In this document: piece by piece, positions 34,599 through 43,186 of the stretch
Layout of the letters: every line of letters begins with the position of its first letter
How positions within the stretch are numbered: the stretch's first letter is position 1
Translations under genes and position numbers: made by a program
Notes under the pieces: generated by a model
The model's database searches: none
Told to the model about the DNA's origin: nothing
Seen by the model: the letters and a program-made list of their open reading frames with translations, nothing else
From: Nostoc sp. ATCC 43529
GTDB taxonomy: Bacteria; Cyanobacteriota; Cyanobacteriia; Cyanobacteriales; Nostocaceae
Direction of reading: 5' to 3'
Assembly: GCA_003326205.1 (NCBI GenBank)
Contig: LWTK01000036.1
Coordinates: 124,001-188,000, forward strand
DNA length: 64,000 nt

Positions 34599-36740
34599 CT
34601 AATGACTAAATTTCTCAATTATGGCTTCTGGGCTAGTTTTTGCGAACTGAGTGGCCGATCGCGGTTTGCCTATGGAGATCGCGTAGTTAATCGCTTGTAG
34701 GCGCAACCACAATGCCGGATTCCTCTTTTCTAGCCAAGAACCTACGCGGTTCAAAAACTGTGGGAACCAGCCACTCAGTAAAGTGCTAATTAGAGCATGA
34801 CGAGAAAAAGTAAAATAACTACCAAGCCATCGCAGTAAATCTTTAGATCCAGCAAGTTCCCAAATCCATAAAAGCAAGGCTGGATTTTTCTTGGCTGCTT
34901 TGAGTGCTAAGCGGTTAAAGGTTAACCAATCACATCTGTCTTTGATAAAATTATCTGCCACCTCTGGAGGTGCTTCTGCTAACAGTCCAAAGAAGGTGTT
35001 AAGCATAGAGTTCACCCGTTGCGGTGGTAAAAATTTCCCTGTGGGCACCATCATGCCTTTGGAAAATAGCCATGTGACTGAAACATTAGTTTGGTAGGCG
35101 CGAATTCTGTTCAAGTGTTGGAAGCTCAATAAGTCATGCTTGAGGGCAATATCCAACAGCTTGGTTAAGCGCCCTAAGTTGCGAACCAGGGAACCAAAAC
35201 CTGTGAAAATCAGGGGAGATTGGAGCGATGCGGCATCACCAATGGCAATCAAGCGATCGAAGGCTACTTTGCGATCGCCACTTCCGACACTAAAATGCCC
35301 AGGTATATACCCAAATGTCGGCTTTTTCCACACTAATTTCTCCATATCGCATCTGCGATACTCTGGCAATATTGTGAAAAAGTCCTCGTACATCTCCAGC
35401 AATGAACCAGGATTTTCAGCATTGACTTCGTGGTAATGAAACAAATAAATCGTCAGTTCATCCCCTGCTGCGGGAAATAATTCCCAAATTAGCTGTCTTC
35501 CCCGCGAAATATCCCCGTGGCTGTTAAGAACGTCTCCCAATTCAGAATCCCATACCCCTGGTTCAAATCCGCTCTCAATGACTGCTCCTACCGTCGGGCA
35601 CACGCTGTCAAAGGCACGGCCACCATTTAATTGCCAAGCAATGGGGGAAGCTGTTCCCATCGCATCTACTAGTAATCTACCACTTACTTGTTTTTCAATT
35701 TCACTACATAGATGCTTGACTTTTAGGACAACTTGTGATTCATTTATATCTGCACGGATAAACTCTGTTTCATCCCAAATTTCTCCGCCTGCCGCTTGCA
35801 ACTTTTGCCCACATAGTTGCAGCAACTTTTCGGAATCTAAGCCTAAATTCAGCACTGTGGGTGTGTGCAATACAGGCGATCGCAGTTTCTTTGGATTATT
35901 AGCATCAAAAAACTTATTGAATCCATCTTTGTATTCTCTAGCAATGATGGTATCTAACTCTGCGGGGGTGATTAAACCCAAGTTAAGTAAGCTTTGAATT
36001 TCATCGCGGGAAATATTCCATTCTCGGTTCATCCGCCCAAATGGCATTCTTTCCACCAGCAAGACTTTATATCCAAGTTTTGCCATCACTGCTGCATGGA
36101 TAACGCCTAGTGCGCCGCCGATGTAAATCAGGTCGTAAGTAGGGGATGAGGGGGATGTTATTTTCTTATCTCCCCCTGCTTCCCCTGCTCCCCCTGCTCC
36201 CCTACCTCTTACCCAGTCTCCAGTACTAGAAAACACGACTTGCCGGGGCTGCTGCGGATTTCGTACCCCTTGCCGCCATCGCTGTTCCCACCAGTAGGCG
36301 CGTTTGAGGTCATATTCTCCGTTGGGCATTTTCTGAAAATACTTGACTGTGAGGGGATAGTAAGGGGCTAGAGCCTCAAAAATCGATTGCTGCGATAAAT
36401 CAATGGCTGGGGGTTCCGGATAATGATTTGGAAAACGGCTTCTGATCTCTTTGGTCAGCTGTTGCAGGATTTCTTTTTCTTGAGGAAAGGGTTGTTCTGC
36501 CCAACGAAACACTTTTAGGTAGGTAGTTCGTTGCACTGACCAAATAAATACAGAAAGTTCTTCTGGCAAGTTTTCAGAAATCGGCGCGCCAGCAGTTGTA
36601 GTAGCGGTAGTAATTTTGAGCCGGAAGCCTTCTGTTGTCAGCACTTTTTCCCCATATCTCGGCTGAAAATCTGTTTGCAACCACTGACGCACAGCAGCGA
36701 TATCCGCAGTTGGAACTTCTAAATAAAGGATTTCTTTCAT
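34599..36740 (-). CDS. cruA: Lycopene cyclase, CruA/CruP family flavoprotein (713 aa)
   Basis: After a 170-residue N-terminal part comes a dinucleotide-binding motif (IYIGGALGVIHAAVMAKLGY, residues 205-224) and the family signature REWNISRDEIQSLLNLGLIT. Later come LLVDAMGTASPIAWQL, a second FAD motif (IAIGDAASLQSPLIFTGFGS) and LVRNLGRLT. These are hallmarks of CruA/CruP, which close the ends of lycopene to make beta- or gamma-carotene in many cyanobacteria. Length favours CruA over the shorter CruP. Residues about 172-200 (RGRGAGGAGEAGGD) are translated from inserted repeat DNA and should form a flexible linker. No other carotenoid gene is nearby. Confidence 0.75.
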   Translation of the reverse strand: MKEILYLEVPTADIAAVRQWLQTDFQPRYGEKVLTTEGFRLKITTATTTAGAPISENLPEELSVFIWSVQRTTYLKVFRWAEQPFPQEKEILQQLTKEIRSRFPNHYPEPPAIDLSQQSIFEALAPYYPLTVKYFQKMPNGEYDLKRAYWWEQRWRQGVRNPQQPRQVVFSSTGDWVRGRGAGGAGEAGGDKKITSPSSPTYDLIYIGGALGVIHAAVMAKLGYKVLLVERMPFGRMNREWNISRDEIQSLLNLGLITPAELDTIIAREYKDGFNKFFDANNPKKLRSPVLHTPTVLNLGLDSEKLLQLCGQKLQAAGGEIWDETEFIRADINESQVVLKVKHLCSEIEKQVSGRLLVDAMGTASPIAWQLNGGRAFDSVCPTVGAVIESGFEPGVWDSELGDVLNSHGDISRGRQLIWELFPAAGDELTIYLFHYHEVNAENPGSLLEMYEDFFTILPEYRRCDMEKLVWKKPTFGYIPGHFSVGSGDRKVAFDRLIAIGDAASLQSPLIFTGFGSLVRNLGRLTKLLDIALKHDLLSFQHLNRIRAYQTNVSVTWLFSKGMMVPTGKFLPPQRVNSMLNTFFGLLAEAPPEVADNFIKDRCDWLTFNRLALKAAKKNPALLLWIWELAGSKDLLRWLGSYFTFSRHALISTLLSGWFPQFLNRVGSWLEKRNPALWLRLQAINYAISIGKPRSATQFAKTSPEAIIEKFSH

Positions 36741-36900
36741 CTTTTCCTGACATCTCCGATGGATCTATTCACAATGACAGATTTTATGAAGGCACAAAAT
36801 AAGGTAAACTCCGCCCTATTAGTTACGTAAAGATTCAGTGAAGAAATTTTAAGATTTTCTCAAATTTATTGTTCATTTTGTAAAAGTGTAAACCTACGCC

Positions 36901-37134
36901 ATGAATTATCCCATTCCAGACAGCCCCCAAGAAATTGTAGCTCTCCGACAACAGCCGATTGATGAAGAACTAGTTGCCAGTGCGATCGCTGGAGTTATTA
37001 AGATTGTCCGCGCTCAGGGTCAATCTTTGGAAGAATTAACTGCTCAGGTGTTAGCGGAAGATCCTCTGCTAGACCAGCAACAACGCCGCTGGTTGAGCCA
37101 ATTAGTCGCCCAAGCTTGGGAAAAGTTCTCTTAG
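36901..37134 (+). CDS. Small conserved hypothetical protein (77 aa)
   Basis: The protein is acidic and helical, opening MNYPIPDSPQEIVALRQQPI. It continues with AIAGVIKIVRAQGQSLEELT and ends LVAQAWEKFS. Composition and compact length suggest a real, soluble protein. It starts with ATG and stands alone, divergent from cruA with 160 bases between, so the two may share a control region. I do not recognise a function. Confidence 0.6.
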   Translation: MNYPIPDSPQEIVALRQQPIDEELVASAIAGVIKIVRAQGQSLEELTAQVLAEDPLLDQQQRRWLSQLVAQAWEKFS

Positions 37135-37834
37135 AATGAAAAACCCCGCCATTGAGCATATAAGTATTGGAATATTGAAATATTGGCGATGCCTACGGCG
37201 GGCTGCGCCTGAGCATTTCGCTATTAAATGAAAATAATTATCTGTCTGGATTTGCCTGCTACTTTGAATTCACGGCTCACAAGCAACTCAATTAATTAAC
37301 CATATTAGGTTTGACGTTGCTAATGAATTCTACAACGCTTTTAGATGATAGCTCAGCTAAGCTGTGTCTTCTAATAATTTTTTCTCAGGAAAAGCCGATC
37401 CGGTCTTTGTCACTGCGATTGTTTTTTTATTACTCCATTCCCGCCATAAGATTACCTATCTCTTCCTTTGCGACGGCAGTCGCTCATCGGGAGCCAATGC
37501 GTTGGGCGGCTCTGCCGACTTGTTCGCTCTTAGCGTTCCCGAAGGGTAGTAACTGGCGTGGAAACCCCCAAGACCGCGCTGCCTCTTCTTTGCGTCCTTT
37601 GCGGTAGCCTGCGGCAAGCCGCTGCGCGTCTATGTTAAAAAAATTTAGGTATTCTTTGAGCGGGAAGGGAGTAAGCAGTCCTACTACAGTAGAATTAAAG
37701 TTACGTATAAACACTATATTGAATATACCTTTATTGTGTCTTTTTGAACTCTTTTACCCGATCGCACAAAGCGATCGCACTTTGGCGATCGCCTCCCTTA
37801 TCATCAACTTTCCTACACCACATAGCTATTTTTG
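37135..37834. other. Intergenic region, repeat-rich, no gene seen
   Basis: It contains GC-rich dispersed repeat text (about 37190-37220 and 37490-37630) of the GCGGCAAGCCGCTGCGCGTC kind, and three HIP1-like GATCGC cores within 35 bases (37758-37792). The ORFs that cross it are artefacts of these repeats. Confidence 0.45.
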
Positions 37835-39496
37835 TCAACTAGAAGCTTTCACGGCTACTTCGGCTTGGGAGTGCAACAACAAACCGTATTCCAAGCCCTC
37901 CACCACAGCTTGATAGGAAGCTTCCAAAATGTTGGTAGAAACTCCTACCGTAGTCCAGCGTTGATGACCATTGCCCGATTCTACCAACACGCGGGTTTTG
38001 GCCGCAGTGCCTGTATGTCCGTTGAGAATCCGCACTTTGTAATCCGTTAAATCAAAAGTTGCAATTTGGGGATAAAAGTTCACCAAAGCCTTGCGTAAAG
38101 CTGCATCCAACGCTGCAACCGGGCCGTTACCTTCCGCCGCCTCCAAAATATTTTTACCATCAACAGCGACTTTGATTGTAGCTAGGGCGTTGCTAGCTTC
38201 TTTCCCTTCAATCAAGTCACAGTGGACTTGAAAACCTTTGACTTCAAAAAACTTGGGGCGTTTTCCCAAAGCTTCATGCATTAACAGTGCAAAACTGGCT
38301 TCTGCTGCTTCAAATTGAAATCCTTCACTTTCCAAATCTTTGATGCGCTGGAGAATTTGCTTAGCTTCTGCCTTTAACTGGTCTAATTCAATGCCAAAAC
38401 TCCGGGCTTTGGCTAAAACATTGCTGAGTCCCGACTGTTCTGAAATCACGATGCGGCGACGATTCCCCACTTGTTCTGGTTGAATGTGTTCGTAAGTCAG
38501 GGGATTACGTTCCACAGCAGATACATGGATACCACCTTTGTGTGCAAAAGCCGAACGTCCAACAAAGGGGGCGTGTTCATCAGGAGCAAGATTAACCACC
38601 TCACTAACAAAACGACTGGCTTCTGTAAGTTGTGTTAGCTGGTCTTCTGTGATACAACTGTAACCCAGTTTAAGTTGTAAATTAGGAATCAACGAACAGA
38701 GGTTAGCATTACCGCAACGCTCACCATAACCGTTAATTGTCCCTTGTACCATCTTTGCCCCTGCCATAACGGCTGCTAGGGCGTTAGCAACCGCCATTTC
38801 TGAATCATTATGAGTGTGAATTCCAATTTGAGGGATTGTCCTTTGTCCTTTGTCGTTTGTCATTGTTTCTTGACTAATGACTAATGACAAATGACTAATG
38901 ACAGTTTCCACAATTTGGCTAACTTCGTGGGGTAAAGTGCCGCCATTAGTATCACACAGGACTAGCCACTCAGCCCCAGATGCCATCGCTGCCTCTAATG
39001 TCTGTAAAGCATAACTTGGATTGTGCTTATAGCCATCAAACCAATGTTCGGCATCGTAGATCACGCGACGCCCTTGAGAACGGAGGTACTCAATTGTGTC
39101 ACGAATCATTGCTAAATTTTCTTCTAATGTCGTCTTGAGTCCGGCTGTAACATGTAAATCCCAAGACTTGCCGAAAATTGTCACCCAGCGAGTACCTGCC
39201 GCCAGAATCGCTTGTAGCATCGGTTCTTCGGCAGCAGTTGTATTGGGGCGTCGAGTCGAACAAAAAGCGACAACTTCCGAATGTTTGAGCGGATCTTCTT
39301 GGAGTTGCCAGAAAAATTGTACATCCTTAGGATTGGCACCCGGCCAACCGCCTTCAATAAAGGGAATTCCCAGTTGATCGAGTCTTTTGGCAATGCGTAA
39401 TTTATCTTCTATCGATACTGATAGCCCCTCGCGCTGAGTGCCATCCCGTAATGTAGTGTCATAGAGCCAAAGTTGAGGAGAGGAATTTGTGGTCAT
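37835..39496 (-). CDS. cimA: (R)-citramalate synthase (553 aa)
   Basis: This enzyme joins pyruvate and acetyl-CoA to citramalate, the threonine-independent route to 2-oxobutyrate and isoleucine. It has the HMGL/LeuA-type barrel opening (LWLYDTTLRDGTQREGLSVS), the metal-binding IHTHND near residue 226, NGYGERCGNANL, and the LeuA dimer/allosteric domain at the end. GYKHNPSYALQTLEAA and FAHKGGIHVSAV fit the TIGR00977 CimA branch rather than LeuA. ATG at 39496 is the true start; the frame before it is spacer. Residues about 201-220 (LSLVISQETMTNDKGQRT) are encoded by inserted heptamer DNA, just before the metal motif. It is divergent from the ferredoxin-like gene. Confidence 0.88.
   Translation of the reverse strand: MTTNSSPQLWLYDTTLRDGTQREGLSVSIEDKLRIAKRLDQLGIPFIEGGWPGANPKDVQFFWQLQEDPLKHSEVVAFCSTRRPNTTAAEEPMLQAILAAGTRWVTIFGKSWDLHVTAGLKTTLEENLAMIRDTIEYLRSQGRRVIYDAEHWFDGYKHNPSYALQTLEAAMASGAEWLVLCDTNGGTLPHEVSQIVETVISHLSLVISQETMTNDKGQRTIPQIGIHTHNDSEMAVANALAAVMAGAKMVQGTINGYGERCGNANLCSLIPNLQLKLGYSCITEDQLTQLTEASRFVSEVVNLAPDEHAPFVGRSAFAHKGGIHVSAVERNPLTYEHIQPEQVGNRRRIVISEQSGLSNVLAKARSFGIELDQLKAEAKQILQRIKDLESEGFQFEAAEASFALLMHEALGKRPKFFEVKGFQVHCDLIEGKEASNALATIKVAVDGKNILEAAEGNGPVAALDAALRKALVNFYPQIATFDLTDYKVRILNGHTGTAAKTRVLVESGNGHQRWTTVGVSTNILEASYQAVVEGLEYGLLLHSQAEVAVKASS
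38833..38905. repeat. Heptamer repeat element inserted in frame within cimA
   Basis: GTCCTTT/GTCATTG units (38838-38868) face ACTAATG/ACAAATG units (38873-38903), giving a fold-back element identical in style to intergenic arrays at 25321-25400. It lies in the coding frame of cimA without a stop codon. Confidence 0.75.
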
Positions 39497-39572
39497 AAAA
39501 CTCCGACCGACGAGACAACTTTCGAGGCAATATGTCAATATACAACAAAAAGCCAGTTTGGCAATTTAAAAA

Positions 39573-39911
39573 ATGCCTAAGGTACTAGCTCAAGGAAAAA
39601 CAATTGAGTGCGAGCAAGGAAGCAATCTCCGCAACATTTTGCTGCAAAATGGTATTGACCTCTACAATGACGGTGCTAAGGTAATAAACTGTCGGGGTAT
39701 TGGCAGTTGTGGTACCTGCGCGGTTAAGGTAGAGGGCGAAGTATCAGCAGCGAATTGGCGCGATCGCACGCGTCGTTCGCTTCCTCCCCATTCTCCTACA
39801 AAAGACTTGCGTTTAGCTTGCCAAACGCAGATTTTAGGCGACGTAAATGTGACAAAATTTGATGGATTTTGGGGACAAGGTTCTCGAATAGTGTGGACAC
39901 CAAAAGGTTAA
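39573..39911 (+). CDS. [2Fe-2S] ferredoxin-like protein (112 aa)
   Basis: The plant-type cluster pattern is present: Cys40, Cys46 and Cys49 in NCRGIGSCGTCAVKV, and Cys83 in RLACQTQ. The spacing between the first and second Cys (CRGIGSC) is one longer than in PetF. The N-terminal strand-helix (KVLAQGKTIECEQGSNLRNI) fits the beta-grasp fold. It presumably transfers electrons to an unknown partner; the basic loop NWRDRTRRSL argues for partners other than those of PetF. The next gene follows 16 bases later on the same strand and is probably co-transcribed. Confidence 0.83.
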   Translation: MPKVLAQGKTIECEQGSNLRNILLQNGIDLYNDGAKVINCRGIGSCGTCAVKVEGEVSAANWRDRTRRSLPPHSPTKDLRLACQTQILGDVNVTKFDGFWGQGSRIVWTPKG

Positions 39912-39927
39912 AAAGGAGTAAAACAAG

Positions 39928-40302
39928 ATGGGTAGATGGACACCCCTAATATTAATGGCTGGAGGTCTAGCCATTCTGCTTGGTACATTACTAGGCATCA
40001 ACTTTCCTATGGGCGTGCAAACCGCCAACAATCCCGGCGGCAAAGCAGCAAAAGTTCTGCCAGCTAATATTAATGTTAATAGCAGTGCTGGCAGCCAGAA
40101 CAATGAAACTGCAACTGACGAAACTGAAACAACCCAAACAGATGCAAATAGACGCTCTATTGTAGCCCCAAGGCCTGACAACAGAAGCAGCGTTGCTCAG
40201 AATCCCTCTGACACTACAACAGAAGTTGATACAGGCACTTCTGGAACAGACACGCCATCAAATACCAATTCTGGTGGCGAACCAATTCGAGCTTTGTGGT
40301 AA
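39928..40302 (+). CDS. Membrane-anchored hypothetical protein with low-complexity tail (124 aa)
   Basis: A single N-terminal transmembrane segment (PLILMAGGLAILLGTLLGI) precedes a 100-residue tail rich in Asn, Thr, Ser and Asp, with no fold signature. A strong AAGGAG lies upstream of the ATG. Only 16 bases separate it from the ferredoxin-like gene, so the two probably form an operon, perhaps a membrane-tethered partner. Function unknown. Confidence 0.6.
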   Translation: MGRWTPLILMAGGLAILLGTLLGINFPMGVQTANNPGGKAAKVLPANINVNSSAGSQNNETATDETETTQTDANRRSIVAPRPDNRSSVAQNPSDTTTEVDTGTSGTDTPSNTNSGGEPIRALW

Positions 40303-40394
40303 AGGTTGCTAGTCTTTAGTTATTCCTTTATTAGTTATGATTTATTAGTCATGCGCTAATGATAAATGGCTAATGAGCAATGACTAAATGACTA

Positions 40395-42440
40395 ATGACT
40401 AGTGAAATTGTAATTATTGGTGGCGGTGTTATTGGTTTAGCGATCGCCATTGAACTTAAACTGCGCGGGACAAATGTCACCGTGCTTTGTCGTGATTTCC
40501 AGGCTGCTGCTACCCACGCCGCCGCCGGGATGTTGGCGCCCGATGCCGAAAAAATCTCCGATGGCGCAATGCGTTCCTTGTGTTGGCGATCGCGTGCTTT
40601 ATATGCCGACTGGACGCGTAAACTAGAAGAATTGACCAGCTTAAATACGAACTACTGGCCTTGTGGTATCCTGGCGCCCGTTTTTGAAGATGACACAGGG
40701 ACGCGGGGACGCGGGGACGCAAAGAAAGAGGACACAGGGACACGGGGACGCGGTGACGCGGAGAAATCACTCACCGCGTCACCGCGTCTCCCAGTCTCCG
40801 CGTCTTCTTCCCCCGCTTACTGGTTAGACAAACAAGCAATTCATCAATATCAGCCAGGATTAGGAGCAGAAGTAGTTGGTGGCTGGTGGTATCCTGAGGA
40901 TGCACAAGTTGATAATAAGGCTCTAGCTCACGTGCTGCGGATAGCGGCTGAGTCTATTGGTGTTGAACTCAAAGACGGCGTTACAGTAGAAGGATTTTTA
41001 CAACAACAGGGACAAGTTGTTGGCGTGCAAACTAATGCTGGGGTAATTCGCGCCGCCCACTATGTTTTAGCGTCTGGTGCTTGGTCGAATGAGTTGTTGC
41101 CGCTACCAGTACGTCCCAGAAAAGGGCAAATGTTAAGTCTGAGAGTACCGGAATTTGTGCCGGAATTGCCCTTGAAGCGGATTTTATATGGGCAAAATAT
41201 TTACATTGTACCGAGACGCGATCGCTCCTTGATTATTGGGGCAACAAATGAAGATGTTGGTTTTACACCCCACAATACCCCAGACGGCATTCAAACATTA
41301 TTACAAGCTGCCATCCGGGTTTATCCACAATTAAAGAATTATCCCATTCAAGAGTTCTGGTGGGGATTTCGCCCAGGCACTCCCGACGAATTACCCATCC
41401 TGGGCGCCAGCCATTGTCAAAATTTAACCTTAGCCACTGGTCATTACCGCAACGGGATTTTACTTGCGCCCGTAACAGCAGCATTGATAGCCGATTTTAT
41501 TTTGGAACAAAAATCTGACTCCCTACTTGCTGATTTCCATTATTCTCGGTTCCAGTCCCAGCCATCTACCCCGACCCTAATGCTCACTCACTCTGCTAAT
41601 TTTTCTAACGGACATCGTACCGCAGACGCGATGAATCGCGTCTCTACAAATTCGTCGCTGGTTATTGCGGGAAAAAGCTTTCAATCTCGCTTGATGACTG
41701 GGACTGGTAAGTATCGCAGCATTGAAGAAATGCAGCAAAGCATTGCCGCCAGTGAATGCGAAATTGTTACCGTTGCAGTACGACGAGTACAAACCAAAGC
41801 GCCCGGACATGAAGGTTTAGCAGAAGCTTTAGATTGGACAAAAATCTGGATGTTGCCCAATACCGCAGGTTGTCAAACTGCTGAAGAGGCGATTCGGGTA
41901 GCGCGTTTGGGGCGAGAAATGGCGAAGTTGTTGGGACAGGAAGATAATAATTTTATAAAGTTAGAAGTAATACCAGATCCCAAGTATTTACTCCCAGATC
42001 CCATTGGTACGCTGCAAGCAGCAGAACAACTAGTTAAAGAAGGTTTTGCAGTATTGCCCTATATCAACGCCGATCCCATGTTAGCCAAGCGCTTAGAAGA
42101 TGTAGGCTGTGCTACAGTGATGCCTTTAGCGTCGCCCATTGGTTCTGGACAAGGGTTGAAAACAACCGCCAACATCCAAATTATCATCGAAAATGCAGGT
42201 ATACCAGTGGTGGTGGATGCTGGCATTGGTTCGCCCTCAGAAGCCGCCCAGGCAATGGAATTGGGAGCAGACGCTTTGTTGATTAATAGTGCGATCGCCC
42301 TGTCTCAAAACCCCGCCGCAATGGCTCGTGCGATGAATTTAGCCACAATCGCCGGTCGCTTAGCGTACCTTGCAGGCAGAATGCCCATCAAAGACTACGC
42401 CAGTGCTAGTTCGCCCCTCACTGGGACGATTACTAGTTAG
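40395..42440 (+). CDS. thiO-thiG: Fused glycine oxidase ThiO and thiazole synthase ThiG (681 aa)
   Basis: The N-terminal half is ThiO, an FAD enzyme ([19 protein letters not shown]; late [20 protein letters not shown]) that oxidises glycine to the dehydroglycine needed for thiazole. From about residue 415 the protein is ThiG ([47 protein letters not shown]), with Lys522 in [10 protein letters not shown] as the Schiff-base lysine. The fusion is usual in cyanobacteria and channels the unstable imine. Residues about 99-141 (two [10 protein letters not shown] units and a Ser/Pro-rich end) derive from inserted repeat DNA in ThiO. The ATG is part of an AATGACT heptamer. No TPP riboswitch was found in the short leader. 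Confidence 0.92.
   Translation: MTSEIVIIGGGVIGLAIAIELKLRGTNVTVLCRDFQAAATHAAAGMLAPDAEKISDGAMRSLCWRSRALYADWTRKLEELTSLNTNYWPCGILAPVFEDDTGTRGRGDAKKEDTGTRGRGDAEKSLTASPRLPVSASSSPAYWLDKQAIHQYQPGLGAEVVGGWWYPEDAQVDNKALAHVLRIAAESIGVELKDGVTVEGFLQQQGQVVGVQTNAGVIRAAHYVLASGAWSNELLPLPVRPRKGQMLSLRVPEFVPELPLKRILYGQNIYIVPRRDRSLIIGATNEDVGFTPHNTPDGIQTLLQAAIRVYPQLKNYPIQEFWWGFRPGTPDELPILGASHCQNLTLATGHYRNGILLAPVTAALIADFILEQKSDSLLADFHYSRFQSQPSTPTLMLTHSANFSNGHRTADAMNRVSTNSSLVIAGKSFQSRLMTGTGKYRSIEEMQQSIAASECEIVTVAVRRVQTKAPGHEGLAEALDWTKIWMLPNTAGCQTAEEAIRVARLGREMAKLLGQEDNNFIKLEVIPDPKYLLPDPIGTLQAAEQLVKEGFAVLPYINADPMLAKRLEDVGCATVMPLASPIGSGQGLKTTANIQIIIENAGIPVVVDAGIGSPSEAAQAMELGADALLINSAIALSQNPAAMARAMNLATIAGRLAYLAGRMPIKDYASASSPLTGTITS
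40689..40818. repeat. GC-rich repeat inserted in frame within thiO
   Basis: GGGACGCGGGGACGC-type units are followed by the inverted pair GGTGACGCGG/CCGCGTCACC. The block keeps the reading frame and separates two conserved parts of ThiO (GILAPVFE and YWLDKQAI). Confidence 0.75.
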
Positions 42441-42681
42441 GGAATGGGGCATAGGGTATGGGGAGATAGGGAGATAGGGAGATGGGGAGAGAAGAAGATA
42501 AGGGGACAAAAAGAATAACTTTTAACTCCTCAGTCAACAGTCTGCACTCCCAATGCCCAATGCCCAATGCCCAATGCCCCATGCCCCATACCCATTAATG
42601 TAACGATTTGTCTAGCAGTTTCAGAGCGGTTCTACCATTTATGTAACATTAAATGAAGAATAAAGATAAAGGAATTAATTC

Positions 42682-42852
42682 ATGCCTTATACAACCGAAG
42701 AAGGCGGTCGCCTGAACAATTTTGCTAAAGAACCAAAGATTTATAAAGCAGAACCCCCTACAGAAGGGCAAAAGCGAACCTATATAATACTAGGAATCGC
42801 TGCTATAGCTTTGGTTGGTGGCTTAATTTCAGTCGCTTTCTTAGTTTCCTAG
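42682..42852 (+). CDS. psb34: Psb34 (Ssl1498-type light-harvesting-like protein), 56 aa
   Basis: The short ORF encodes MPYTTEEGGRLNNFA, a hydrophilic middle (EPKIYKAEPPTEGQKR) and one transmembrane helix (YIILGIAAIALVGGLISVAF) before a stop. This matches the Ssl1498 family, now known as Psb34, a one-helix protein that binds photosystem II assembly intermediates near CP47. AAGGA lies upstream. A good terminator follows. Length and sequence both fit the family closely. Confidence 0.88.
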   Translation: MPYTTEEGGRLNNFAKEPKIYKAEPPTEGQKRTYIILGIAAIALVGGLISVAFLVS

Positions 42853-42901
42853 AACGGTTGAACGTAAAACATTTTAATAAAATTTCATTTTTGTAATTTT
42901 T

Positions 42902-42934
42902 CAGGTTCCGATTTCAGGAGGAACCTGTTTTTTT
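42902..42934 (+). terminator. Rho-independent terminator of psb34
   Basis: CAGGTTCC (42902-42909) pairs with GGAACCTG (42920-42927), followed by seven T. The remaining gap up to 43186 is AT-rich, with no gene seen. Confidence 0.85.
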
Positions 42935-43186
42935 ATTTTTTGTTAAAATTAGGGTAGGAATTAAGTATAATTACATACTTGATTATTCTCCCAAATTGGG
43001 ATAAATAGTCTTGTTTGGAGTTTCAGGGAATAGATTTATAATTAAGACTTTTAATCCAAAATCCAAAATTGCTATTATCCTTAGCATCACAACATCTACT
43101 TCAAAATCATTTTCATAATGAAACTTTTAGCTGACTTCGATGTGCCCCAAAGGTGACATATACTTTGTTTTGGCTCTTTAGCCGCC

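Noticed and set aside
37311..37913. Several overlapping short ORFs before cimA
   Set aside because: They arise from GC-rich dispersed repeats and antisense frames of cimA, without ribosome sites or domains.
40303..40394. TPP riboswitch before thiO-thiG
   Set aside because: The leader is short, made of heptamer repeats, and lacks the conserved CUGAGA and ACCUGA elements.
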